From Clostridia bacterium (lineage in GTDB: Bacteria; Bacillota; Clostridia; Christensenellales; DTU072): 64,000 nt of DNA. Location: NCBI GenBank assembly GCA_017504305.1, contig JAFVRJ010000024.1, positions 1 through 64,000 of the forward strand. The letters run 5' to 3'. Made by a program: the position numbers and the translations under genes. Under the pieces are notes generated by a model, which was not told where the DNA came from, did no database searches, and worked only from the letters and a program-made list of their open reading frames with translations. Positions 32,857-41,614 of this stretch are shown here, piece by piece (within the stretch, counting starts at the first letter, position 1; each line of letters starts with the position of its first letter).

Positions 32857-32907
32857 TTGCCCAAAAGGTGTCGTAGGGGACTAAAAAATAATATTTTTTT
32901 AACAAAA

Positions 32908-32950
32908 GTGGTTAGCCGTGGTTGAAAGTGGTTAATTTCTATGTTAAAAT
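32908..32950 (+). promoter_or_regulatory. dcw promoter with three MraZ-type boxes
   Basis: GTGGTT occurs at 32908, 32918 and 32928 with an exact 10-bp period. The promoter is TTGAAA at 32922-32927, a 17-nt spacer and TAAAAT at 32945-32950, so the boxes overlap the -35. MraZ binds direct repeats with 10-bp spacing just upstream of its own gene in other bacteria, so this is the likely autorepression site of the cluster. Confidence 0.8.
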
Positions 32951-32980
32951 TAAAGTACCAAACGAGGGGAGGTTTTCAGC

Positions 32981-33418
32981 TTGACTGCTTTTTACGGCGA
33001 ATACAATCAAATGCTTGATGCAAAAAACCGTATGCGTTTACCCGCTAAATTCCGCGGGATGCTTGGCAACGGCTACGTACTCCTCAATGGTGCGAACGGT
33101 TGCTTAATGGCAATGGAGAGCGCAGGTTTTAACGCCATGGCCGAAAAGTTTAGTCAAGTACCGATGTCCGACATCCAAGGACGCAAGGCAATTACTAAAA
33201 TTATGGCATCGGTAGTAGAGCCGGAAGAAGATGCTCAAGGCAGATTCGTACTCCCTCAAAAAGCAAAGGGCTATGCTGGTATCACCAAGAACATCGTAGT
33301 AACCGGAGCTTACGATCACGTCGAAATTTGGGCGGAAGAGCGTTATAACGAACTTGGTTACAACGAGCCCGAAGACTTCAATCAAATGCTTTCTGCACTC
33401 GAAAAGTACGGTATCTAA
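32981..33418 (+). CDS. mraZ: Transcriptional regulator MraZ
   Basis: The 145-residue protein has the two AbrB-like MraZ repeats: GEYNQMLDAKNRMRLPAKFR at the start and DAQGRFVLPQKAKGYAG near residue 86. It represses or tunes the division and cell-wall cluster by binding repeats at its own promoter. The start is TTG at 32981, supported by GGGGAGG and by the family start. It is the first gene of the dcw cluster, with rsmH 1 nt downstream. Confidence 0.95.
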   Translation: MTAFYGEYNQMLDAKNRMRLPAKFRGMLGNGYVLLNGANGCLMAMESAGFNAMAEKFSQVPMSDIQGRKAITKIMASVVEPEEDAQGRFVLPQKAKGYAGITKNIVVTGAYDHVEIWAEERYNELGYNEPEDFNQMLSALEKYGI

Positions 33419-33419
33419 A

Positions 33420-34352
33420 ATGGAATTCAAACACATATCGGTATTATACGACGAGAGCATCGAGGGCCTAAACGTTAATCCAAACGGCATATACGTAGAC
33501 GGCACTCTTGGTGGAGCGGGCCACTCCAAAGGGATAGTTAGCAAGCTCACCGGTGGCAGATTGATATGTAACGACCTTGATTTAAACGCTATAGATAACG
33601 CAAAGTTAGTCTTAAGCGAGCACCTTGATAAAGTAACTTTTATACATGACGATTACAAGAATTTGCTTGAGAATCTTGATGATCTCGGCATTGATGGCAT
33701 TGATGGCATATTGCTCGATTTAGGTGTCTCATCACCGCAAATCGATGACCCAAATAGGGGTTTTAGCTACTCGAAAGCGGCACCGCTCGATATGAGGATG
33801 GATACCACCCAAACCCTTGATGCGAAGGTAGTCGTCAACACTTATAAAGAAGAAGAACTTGCAAAAATCTTCTTTGAGTATGGCGAAGATAAGCTATCTC
33901 GTAAGATTGCAAGAGCAATAGTACGTGAGCGCGAAAAGGAACCGATTACCACCACCGACAGGCTTGCTGATATCATCGAAAGGTGCTATCCCGCAGGATA
34001 CCGCTTCAAACATGGTCATCCGGCAAAAAGGGTATTCCAAGCGATTCGAATTGAAGTCAACGGTGAGCTCGAAGGCCTATACGATTTTATCTACTCGGTA
34101 GCGTTGAGGCTAAAGGTTGGCGGTAGGATGGCTGTAATAACCTTCCACTCCCTTGAGGATAGGATAGTTAAAAACGCCTTTACCGAACTCGAAAAAGATT
34201 GCATTTGTGACAAGCACCTCCCGGTTTGCGTTTGCAACAAGAGGAGAGAAGTAAAGATACTAACCAAAAAACCGATAGTTGCATCGGAAGAAGAATTAAA
34301 GAATAATAAAAGAGCGGAAAGCGCAAAACTCAGAATAGTGGAAAGAGTTTAG
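33420..34352 (+). CDS. rsmH: 16S rRNA (cytosine1402-N4)-methyltransferase
   Basis: The 310-residue SAM-dependent methyltransferase starts FKHISVLYDESIEGL. It has YVDGTLGGAGHSKGI near residue 28, LLDLGVSSPQIDDPNRGFSY near 100, and the C-terminal VITFHSLEDRIVK. It methylates C1402 in the ribosomal decoding centre. ATG 33420 is chosen because the conserved N-terminus begins there, 1 nt after mraZ; the longer frame overlaps mraZ. Confidence 0.96.
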   Translation: MEFKHISVLYDESIEGLNVNPNGIYVDGTLGGAGHSKGIVSKLTGGRLICNDLDLNAIDNAKLVLSEHLDKVTFIHDDYKNLLENLDDLGIDGIDGILLDLGVSSPQIDDPNRGFSYSKAAPLDMRMDTTQTLDAKVVVNTYKEEELAKIFFEYGEDKLSRKIARAIVREREKEPITTTDRLADIIERCYPAGYRFKHGHPAKRVFQAIRIEVNGELEGLYDFIYSVALRLKVGGRMAVITFHSLEDRIVKNAFTELEKDCICDKHLPVCVCNKRREVKILTKKPIVASEEELKNNKRAESAKLRIVERV

Positions 34353-34360
34353 GAGGAATT

Positions 34361-34975
34361 ATGGTAACCTTAAGGAGAGACGTAGCAGTTGAAAATAGCA
34401 ACAGATTGTTTGATAGAGTTGATCGTGATCAAGCTCTAACTCAATACGATCTTTTTATGCTTGAAAAAAGACGCAACGAGCAAGCCCGTAACTATGGTTC
34501 CGCAAGCGTATCTTCCACTATGATCGATTTTAACGAAGTTAACTACTTCGGCGCACCTCAAGTAACCGTTGACGAGCCCAAACAAGAAAAAGCTTTTAAC
34601 AGCTACGATGAGTATATGCAAGCTCAATTACATCGCAAATCCGGTGAGGAAAAGTTGCTTACCTCTGAGGAGTTTTATGCTGAAAAGTATGATTCTCAAA
34701 AGGGAAACGTAAAGGTTACCAAAGCAAGAAGCAGAAAGGCTAAAAATACCGGCCTCACAAAATTTGCCAAAATTTTTATCGGTGTATATGTTCTTGTAAC
34801 GATTGCCGTTGCATCTACTATATTGGCGCTCAACGTCGGCAAAAGCGAGCCCGTTAAGTTGGTAGCAACTGCACAAGAACCTCAAGAGGATCAAATCGGT
34901 GCACTTGCCGTTGAATGGGACGAGAGTGAGTCTAACTGGTTTGACTCTATGCTCGATGCCGTTTCCAACAAATAA
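34361..34975 (+). CDS. Single-pass membrane protein in the ftsL position, not a clear FtsL
   Basis: The 204-residue protein sits between rsmH and the PBP gene, where ftsL normally lies. It has a long N-terminal cytoplasmic part (about 135 residues, polar, with repeated YDLFML/YDEYMQ-like segments), one membrane helix (IFIGVYVLVTIAVASTILAL, about 137-158) and only about 45 residues outside. Classic FtsL has a short cytoplasmic tail and a long external coiled coil, so this is the opposite layout. It may still be the FtsL functional equivalent or a new division protein. AGGAGG lies before the ATG. Confidence 0.7.
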   Translation: MVTLRRDVAVENSNRLFDRVDRDQALTQYDLFMLEKRRNEQARNYGSASVSSTMIDFNEVNYFGAPQVTVDEPKQEKAFNSYDEYMQAQLHRKSGEEKLLTSEEFYAEKYDSQKGNVKVTKARSRKAKNTGLTKFAKIFIGVYVLVTIAVASTILALNVGKSEPVKLVATAQEPQEDQIGALAVEWDESESNWFDSMLDAVSNK

Positions 34976-35055
34976 AGACGGCTTGCTCTAAATGTAATAG
35001 AGGAGCAAATATAAAAAAAGTAACTGCATTTAAACAAAGGAAGAGATTATCAGCG

Positions 35056-36693
35056 ATGGTTATGCTGATAATCTTTTTATTTACGGCAATTTTATGTAAA
35101 CTCGTTTACGTTACCGTAGCTAAAGGGGAGGAACTGCAAGTTAAAGCCCTTGAGCAATGGTACCGCGACGTACCGATAGTTGCCGAGCGGGGTAGGATTA
35201 CCGATAGAGACGGTGTGGTGTTTGCACAATGCGAAACGGTATATACACTATACTGTCGACCGATTGCTTGTGTCAATAAAGAGTACACGGCTAAAGTTCT
35301 TGCTGAAAAGTTAGAACTCAAATACGAAGCGACTTTACAAAAAATAAGTTCTCGTTCAAGCGAGGTCACAATAAAAAAGAATCTCGATAAAAATACCGTC
35401 TTATCCATCGTTAATAGCGGTACTACGGGGCTTTTTATATCAGAATCAATCAAAAGAGTGTATCCTTACGGCGATTTTTTAACACAGCTTATAGGGTTCA
35501 CCAACGTTGATTGTGCCGGTCAAACGGGTATAGAAGCTTATTACGATAAGTATTTGACGGGAGTAAACGGTTACGTACTAACGGAGTCGGATTTGGTTGG
35601 TAGGGTACTACAAGACGGTGCGACTTACTATCAAACGGGAACAAAAGGCGGTGACGCTTGCTTGACGATCGATTATGAAGTGCAAGCAATTGCGGAAAAC
35701 GCTATTAAAAATTGTCAACTTAATACCAATGCAAAATCGGTAAGCACAATAATTATGAATCCTAACACCGGAGAGATACTGGCAATGGCGCGGACGCCGT
35801 CATTCGACTTAAACGCAGTGCCCCGCGATAACGTAGCGGAACTAATGAGTTTATCTCGCGTGAACTTGGTTAGCGACGTATTCGAGCCGGGGTCAACCTT
35901 TAAAATCGTAACATCGGCAATCGGTCTTGACAGCGGAGCTATAGACCTAAACTATAGGTGTTTTTGCGGTGGCGCGCTTGTAGTAGACGGTCAACGCATT
36001 AAGTGTTGGAGGACTATAGGTCACGGATCTCAAAGCTTTGTCGAGGGTGTGCAAAACTCTTGCAACTGTCTATTTATGAATATCGCGTTAGCTGTGGGGG
36101 TAGAGCGTTTTTACGAGGGTATAAGAGCCTTCGGGTTAACCTCGAAAACGGGGATAGACGTTAGTGGCGAAGCCTCGGGGCTTACTATAAAAGAGTCCGA
36201 CGTCAAGACGGTAGATCTTGCGCGTATCGGCTTTGGGCAAGCTATTGCGGTTACTCCCATCGAGTTATTGAGAGCGTGTGCCGCAGTTGTAAACGGAGGA
36301 AATTTGGTTACGCCGTACGTTATGGACAAAATCATTGGTTCGGGTGGCCAAGTTCTATATCAAGGTAGCCCTATAATCAAAAGCGGAGTTATCAAAGAAT
36401 CCACCTCAAAGGTTATGCGAGAGGTGTTGGAAACGGTAGTTTTAACGGGTTCCGGCAAAGGTGCAAAGGTTGAAGGATTGCGCATAGGCGGTAAAACGGG
36501 TACCGCTCAAAAATACGCTAACGGCGCGATAGCTCGCGGTAAATACGTATCGACTTTTGTTGGCTTTGCACCGGCGGATAAGCCGGAGTATATTGCGCTT
36601 ATAGTGGTCGACGAGCCTGTGGGTGCTTATTACGGCGGTATAGTTGCCGCCCCTTACGTAGGACAAATGTTTAAGAATATTTTTGAAGCGTAA
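35056..36693 (+). CDS. Penicillin-binding protein, FtsI/SpoVD-type transpeptidase
   Basis: The class B PBP (545 residues from this ATG) has an N-terminal membrane helix, a dimerisation domain, and the transpeptidase motifs SxxK in EPGSTFKIV near residue 278, SxN in NSCNCLF near 335 and KTG in GGKTGTAQKY near 478. It cross-links septal peptidoglycan with FtsW. No PASTA domain is present, unlike SpoVD. From 35056 the protein lacks the usual basic cytoplasmic tail. Open frame continues upstream to an ATA at 35011 with AGGAG 5 nt before it, giving a tail rich in Lys and Arg. Confidence 0.9.
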   Translation: MVMLIIFLFTAILCKLVYVTVAKGEELQVKALEQWYRDVPIVAERGRITDRDGVVFAQCETVYTLYCRPIACVNKEYTAKVLAEKLELKYEATLQKISSRSSEVTIKKNLDKNTVLSIVNSGTTGLFISESIKRVYPYGDFLTQLIGFTNVDCAGQTGIEAYYDKYLTGVNGYVLTESDLVGRVLQDGATYYQTGTKGGDACLTIDYEVQAIAENAIKNCQLNTNAKSVSTIIMNPNTGEILAMARTPSFDLNAVPRDNVAELMSLSRVNLVSDVFEPGSTFKIVTSAIGLDSGAIDLNYRCFCGGALVVDGQRIKCWRTIGHGSQSFVEGVQNSCNCLFMNIALAVGVERFYEGIRAFGLTSKTGIDVSGEASGLTIKESDVKTVDLARIGFGQAIAVTPIELLRACAAVVNGGNLVTPYVMDKIIGSGGQVLYQGSPIIKSGVIKESTSKVMREVLETVVLTGSGKGAKVEGLRIGGKTGTAQKYANGAIARGKYVSTFVGFAPADKPEYIALIVVDEPVGAYYGGIVAAPYVGQMFKNIFEA

Positions 36694-36702
36694 GGAGTAC
36701 GT

Positions 36703-38154
36703 ATGTTAATTAAAGAACTGATAGTAGGCGTAGAGCTTAAGGAAAATCTTGATTTAGAAGTTTACGAAATCGAGGTTAGCAATTTAACTTTAGATTCTAA
36801 AAAATGCTCGGAAGGCAGTTTATTTTTTGCAATAAGGGGAGAGCGTGATGACGGCTCCAACTACGTAGCCGATGCCCAAGCATTGGGTGCGGTTTGCATT
36901 GTAACTGAAGCTCGCACCAATTTGTTAATAAATCAAATAATTGTTAAAAACGTGCGAGAAGCAATGGCGCAAATGGCTTCAAATTTCTATTATAACGCGC
37001 ATAAAGAGCTAAAAATTATAGGTTTGACAGGTACAAACGGCAAAACAACCACCTGCAAAATGATAAGCGAGGTCTTAAAGCGCGCGGGTAAATCGGTGGC
37101 GGTTTTCGGCACTCTTGGCGTTTTTATAAACGATAGAGAGTTACCAAGTGAACTTACCACACCAGATCCCATCGAGCTACATCGACTCTTTCAAATTTGT
37201 AAGTTGGCCGGAGTCGAGTACGTGGTGATGGAAGTTAGTGCACACGCATTGGCGTTAAGCAAAGTTAAGGGGATAAAGTTTGAGGTAGTTGCCTTTACTA
37301 ATTTTACACAAGACCATCTTGACTTTTTCGGTACTATGGAAAACTACGCCAAAGCAAAGCGCAAACTATTTTCACCTGAATACTCCGTCTTTCAAGTTAT
37401 CAACACAGACGACGATTTCGGCATCAGCATAACAAATGAAACCAAGGTGCCATTTGCGACTTACGGCGTCAAAAACCCTTCAGACGTATTCGCAATAGAC
37501 GGCGAAGCCACTCACGGTATTAAGTGTATCGTTAACTGTTTTGACGATATTTTTGAACTAAAATGCCCGATTTCAGGCGATTTTAACATATATAACGCGT
37601 TGTGCGCCGTTACCGTATGTAGATTACTATCGGTGGATACGATGACAATTATCGAGGCCTTCGCCTCAATGCAAGAGGTAAAAGGGCGTTTTAACGTTAT
37701 AGGCTCGCAAAAAAGGGTAATAATTGATTACGCCCACACTCCCGACGGACTTAAAAACCTATTGACTTCCGCTCGCTCTTTGACGGAGGGCCGTTTGATA
37801 TGCGTGTTCGGTTGCGGGGGCAATCGTGATGCAAAAAAACGCTCTATAATGGGTAGGATAAGCGCGGAATATGCCGATTTTACGGTAATAACTTCCGATA
37901 ATCCGCGTTACGAGGAGCCGTTAAGCATTATCAGTCAAATAGAGTCGGGGCACAAGGAAATCAGTAGCGATTACATAACCATTATCGACCGCGCTTCCGC
38001 AATCGCTTACGCCGTAACTACGGCTCGAGATCAAGACGTAGTAGTTATCGCGGGCAAAGGTCACGAGCCTTATATCGAGGAAAAGGGCGTTAAAAGACCA
38101 TATTCCGATAAGGCGGAGGTGATGGAAATTCTCGGGAGGCTTAACCGTGAGTAA
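36703..38154 (+). CDS. murE: UDP-MurNAc-tripeptide synthetase MurE
   Basis: The 483-residue Mur ligase has P-loop GLTGTNGKTTTCKMI near residue 107, the substrate region TTPDPIELHRL, and YAHTPDGL near 343. The motif SDNPRYEEP near 400 contains DNPR, which marks enzymes that add meso-diaminopimelate rather than lysine. It therefore suggests meso-DAP in the wall. AAGGAG lies before the ATG, and the 3' end overlaps mraY by 8 nt. Confidence 0.96.
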   Translation: MLIKELIVGVELKENLDLEVYEIEVSNLTLDSKKCSEGSLFFAIRGERDDGSNYVADAQALGAVCIVTEARTNLLINQIIVKNVREAMAQMASNFYYNAHKELKIIGLTGTNGKTTTCKMISEVLKRAGKSVAVFGTLGVFINDRELPSELTTPDPIELHRLFQICKLAGVEYVVMEVSAHALALSKVKGIKFEVVAFTNFTQDHLDFFGTMENYAKAKRKLFSPEYSVFQVINTDDDFGISITNETKVPFATYGVKNPSDVFAIDGEATHGIKCIVNCFDDIFELKCPISGDFNIYNALCAVTVCRLLSVDTMTIIEAFASMQEVKGRFNVIGSQKRVIIDYAHTPDGLKNLLTSARSLTEGRLICVFGCGGNRDAKKRSIMGRISAEYADFTVITSDNPRYEEPLSIISQIESGHKEISSDYITIIDRASAIAYAVTTARDQDVVVIAGKGHEPYIEEKGVKRPYSDKAEVMEILGRLNRE

Positions 38155-39148
38155 TTTAACTGCCGTAGCCGTTGCTTTATTAGGTTCGTTCGGCATAGGT
38201 ATGCTAATAGGTCCACTCGTAATAAGAGGCGCGACAAAGCTAAAAGCTGGGCAAAATATTCTTTCATACGTCGAGCAACATAACCTAAAGCAGGGAACCC
38301 CCACCTTTGGTGGGATTATCTTTTTAACCGCTTCGGTAGTAGTGGCTTCTATATTCGGATGTTGGCGACAGTCGGTAAGTCGTATGGCGTTGTTAGTTTT
38401 CTTGGGGTACGGAGTAATCGGCTTTTTGGACGACTTCTTAAAAGTCAAATTACATGATAACAAAGGGTTAAAGGCTTATCAAAAGATTGTTTTTCAATTG
38501 GTCGTTGCCGTTTTGGTGGCATATTTTGCTTTTAAAAACCCAAACGTAGGCTCTAAAATCCAACTCAATTTCGGATTGGGTGGCTTTGATATCGGAGTAT
38601 GGTATATACCTTTTGCGGTAGTTACTTTTATTGCCATGTCAAACGCCGTTAACCTAACCGACGGTCTCGATGGACTTGCCGGCACTACGACCTCGATATA
38701 TATAGCAAGTCTTACCGTCATCAACCTCATAATGCTTTTTGATTCGGTTGAGCTTGGCAAATCTACCTATAGTTTAGAGCTTCGTTCCCTTGCGATAACT
38801 TCGTCTGCATTGATTGGCGGACTACTTGCCTTTTTATGGTTTAATAACCATAAAGCAAAGATATTTATGGGAGATACCGGCTCGCTTGCACTCGGAGGCT
38901 TCACCGCAGCGCAAGCGCTCTTTATAAAAAATCCATTAATAGCGGTTTTGGTGGGCATAATGTTCGTTATATCTTGCATATCAGTAATAATACAAGTGGT
39001 AAGCTTCAAGCTCCGAGGTAAAAGGGTGTTTTTAATGGCGCCGTTCCATCATCATCTGGAGCTTAAAGGTGTTAACGAGAGTAAAATAGTGGGCTATTAC
39101 GCCATAGTAACTTTAATTGCCGGCGTAACGGCTCTTGCAATTATTTAA
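38147..39148 (+). CDS. mraY: Phospho-MurNAc-pentapeptide transferase MraY
   Basis: The 333-residue membrane enzyme makes lipid I. It has about ten helices, the QGTPTFGG-like KQGTPTFGGIIF near residue 45, FLDDFLKV near 90, the NAVNLTDGLDGLA motif near 167 and the C-terminal FHHHLELKG. The GTG start overlaps murE and is translationally coupled. Confidence 0.96.
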   Translation: MSNLTAVAVALLGSFGIGMLIGPLVIRGATKLKAGQNILSYVEQHNLKQGTPTFGGIIFLTASVVVASIFGCWRQSVSRMALLVFLGYGVIGFLDDFLKVKLHDNKGLKAYQKIVFQLVVAVLVAYFAFKNPNVGSKIQLNFGLGGFDIGVWYIPFAVVTFIAMSNAVNLTDGLDGLAGTTTSIYIASLTVINLIMLFDSVELGKSTYSLELRSLAITSSALIGGLLAFLWFNNHKAKIFMGDTGSLALGGFTAAQALFIKNPLIAVLVGIMFVISCISVIIQVVSFKLRGKRVFLMAPFHHHLELKGVNESKIVGYYAIVTLIAGVTALAII

Positions 39149-39158
39149 GGAGACTTAT

Positions 39159-40445
39159 ATGAAGACAGCATTGGTAATGGGCTTGCAAGCAAGCGGAATA
39201 AGCGCAAAAGGATTACTCGAAAAGAAGGGTTATGAAGTAAGAATATACGACGATAAACTATCAATAACAGATAATTGGGTGGAGGCAGGCGAAAAGATTT
39301 ACGATAATCTCGATTTAGTTGTCGTTAGCCCCTCTATACCATACAACCATCCCGTGGTCTGCGAAGCAGAATCTCGCGGAATCAAAGTTATAAGCGAGCT
39401 TGAGCTCGGTCAAAGCTATTTGACTGGGATTAAAATTGCAGTTACGGGCACAAACGGCAAAACCACTGTTGTTGATATGCTGGAAAAAATGCTCAAAATA
39501 ATGTCTAAAAAAGTGCGTACTATGGGTAATATCGGATATCCTGTAAGTCAAGTGGTGTTGGATGGCGATCAGCCTGATTACGCCGTAATAGAATGCTCGA
39601 GCTTTCAACTTGAACGCACTTATACTCTCCGTCCGCAGTACGCAATACTTTTAAACGTATCTCCGGACCATATGGACCGTTACGATTGTTACGACGACTA
39701 CGTCAATGCCAAAAAGAGAATATTCTTTGGTCAAAATGCAACCGATTACGCTATTCTGAACGGGGATTTACGCACGATACGCGAAATAGGCAAAACTTTA
39801 CCTTGCACCGTCAAGTGGGTAAGTTCAAAGGAACATAAAGGCGATATCTACGTAAAGGACAACTATTTTTATTTAGACGGACAGCCCTTAATTAGCGTGC
39901 GCGAGAGCCGTGCAAGGGGAGAACACAATCGTTTTAATATGATGGTGGTAATGAACGTAGCCAAGGCTCTTGGCGCCACCAAAGAGCAGTTGATCTCTTT
40001 CGTAAGGGATTATAGAGTATTGCCCCATAGAGTTGAGTACGTTGGTACCGTTAACGGCGTTAATTACTTTAACGATAGTAAGGGCACTAACGTAGGCGCT
40101 TGCCTTGCCGCTATAGACACCGTCGGCGGTAACGTAGGATTGATAATGGGAGGCTCTGACAAAAAGGAAGATTATTGCGAGTTTTTCGATACCATTTTGG
40201 ATAAGGTGCGTTACGTAGCGGTTACGGGTGCAAACGCCAATAAAATATACGGCTCGGCGATGAAAGTAGGATTTACCGATATCGAAATAGTCAATAGCCT
40301 TAATGATGCCGTAGATTTGTTAAAGGGTAAGGAAAACGTCGATACGGTATTATTCTCTCCGGCATCCGCAAGCTTCGATAGATATTCCGGCTATGCCGAA
40401 AGAGGGGAATACTTCAAAAACAGAGTATACGCACTTAACGCTTAA
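39159..40445 (+). CDS. murD: UDP-MurNAc-L-Ala--D-Glu ligase MurD
   Basis: The 428-residue Mur ligase has an N-terminal Rossmann domain (ALVMGLQASGIS), P-loop AVTGTNGKTTVVDML near residue 101, LNVSPDHMDRY near 165 and FNDSKGTNVGA near 302. It adds D-Glu to UDP-MurNAc-L-Ala. ATG 39159 follows GGAG; a longer frame from 39135 would overlap mraY. ftsW starts 2 nt downstream. Confidence 0.95.
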   Translation: MKTALVMGLQASGISAKGLLEKKGYEVRIYDDKLSITDNWVEAGEKIYDNLDLVVVSPSIPYNHPVVCEAESRGIKVISELELGQSYLTGIKIAVTGTNGKTTVVDMLEKMLKIMSKKVRTMGNIGYPVSQVVLDGDQPDYAVIECSSFQLERTYTLRPQYAILLNVSPDHMDRYDCYDDYVNAKKRIFFGQNATDYAILNGDLRTIREIGKTLPCTVKWVSSKEHKGDIYVKDNYFYLDGQPLISVRESRARGEHNRFNMMVVMNVAKALGATKEQLISFVRDYRVLPHRVEYVGTVNGVNYFNDSKGTNVGACLAAIDTVGGNVGLIMGGSDKKEDYCEFFDTILDKVRYVAVTGANANKIYGSAMKVGFTDIEIVNSLNDAVDLLKGKENVDTVLFSPASASFDRYSGYAERGEYFKNRVYALNA

Positions 40446-40447
40446 AT

Positions 40448-41578
40448 ATGGCGCTTAAAAGAAGAGTGATACTTTCAACGCTTGTTTTGGCAACGTTGGG
40501 TATGATTATGATATATTCGGCAAGCTCTTATTCCGCCGAGTTACATACGGGAGATGCTTTCTTTTACGTAAAGAAGCAAGCGCTTGGTTTTATCGCAGGC
40601 TTGGTTACTATGCTACTTGGCTATAAAGTCAAGGTGGAGTGGTTGAGTAAATTCAAATGGGCAATATATGCAGTATCCATGGTATTACTGCTTATACTCT
40701 TTATTCCCGGGGTAGGACAATCTAGCTATGGCGCTACAAGATGGATAAACCTTGGATTTATTACTTTACAATCTTCAGAGATAGCTAAATTCGGTTTAGT
40801 AATATTCCTTGCCTGTTATCTTGCAGATCATCCGCCGACTACAATTAAGAAGTTGATAATACCCGTTATATGCGGTATGGCTATGTGCGTAGCGGTTATG
40901 CTCGAGCCCAATATGTCTATTACTATTGTAATAGGTGCATCGCTTATGGTAATGCTTTATCTTGGGGGTATGCAAAGAAAACATATAGTAGTCGGTATAG
41001 TATTGGTGGCTATAGCGTTACCGTTACTTATTTTGTTAGAACCGTATAGAATTAAAAGACTTGTTGCATTTGTTGATCCATGGGCAAATCCAAAGGGAGA
41101 GGGCTATCAGTTAATACAATCCTATTATGCACTTGGCTCTGGTGGAGTGTTCGGGGTGGGATTATTTAACAGCAGGCAAAAGTATCTTTATTTACCTTTT
41201 GCGGAGAGCGATTTTATATTTTCGGTGATAGGGGAAGAACTTGGGCTTGTAGGTTGCGTATGTGTACTTACAGTATTTTTGGTGCTTATAGTAAGCGGAG
41301 TTAAAATTGCTATTAAAGCCGATGGCAATAAGGAAAGATTGTTGGCGGCGGGTATAACGACGGTAATAGCAATACAAACGCTACTTAACGTTGCGGTAGT
41401 AAGCGGATCCGTTCCACCGACTGGAGTGCCGTTACCGTACGTGTCGGCAGGGGGAAGTTCATTAATGGTGTTCATGTTCGCTTCAGGAATACTTTGTAAA
41501 CTTGCACCACAAGACAATAAAGCACAAATAATGCTTTTTCATAAAAAAATCAACCGTAAAATCAAAATTCACGCGTAG
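40448..41578 (+). CDS. ftsW: Lipid II polymerase FtsW (SEDS family)
   Basis: The 376-residue SEDS protein has about ten membrane helices. It shows MIYSASSYSAE near the start, the catalytic-loop region with DPWANPKGEGYQLIQSYYALGSGG near residue 206, and PPTGVPLPYVSAGGSSL near 320, the FtsW signature. It polymerises septal glycan together with the PBP. It follows murD by 2 nt. No strong Shine-Dalgarno is seen, so it is probably coupled. Confidence 0.94.
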   Translation: MALKRRVILSTLVLATLGMIMIYSASSYSAELHTGDAFFYVKKQALGFIAGLVTMLLGYKVKVEWLSKFKWAIYAVSMVLLLILFIPGVGQSSYGATRWINLGFITLQSSEIAKFGLVIFLACYLADHPPTTIKKLIIPVICGMAMCVAVMLEPNMSITIVIGASLMVMLYLGGMQRKHIVVGIVLVAIALPLLILLEPYRIKRLVAFVDPWANPKGEGYQLIQSYYALGSGGVFGVGLFNSRQKYLYLPFAESDFIFSVIGEELGLVGCVCVLTVFLVLIVSGVKIAIKADGNKERLLAAGITTVIAIQTLLNVAVVSGSVPPTGVPLPYVSAGGSSLMVFMFASGILCKLAPQDNKAQIMLFHKKINRKIKIHA

Positions 41579-41614
41579 AGTTTCGTACACATAGAATATG
41601 GTAGGCGAGGTATC

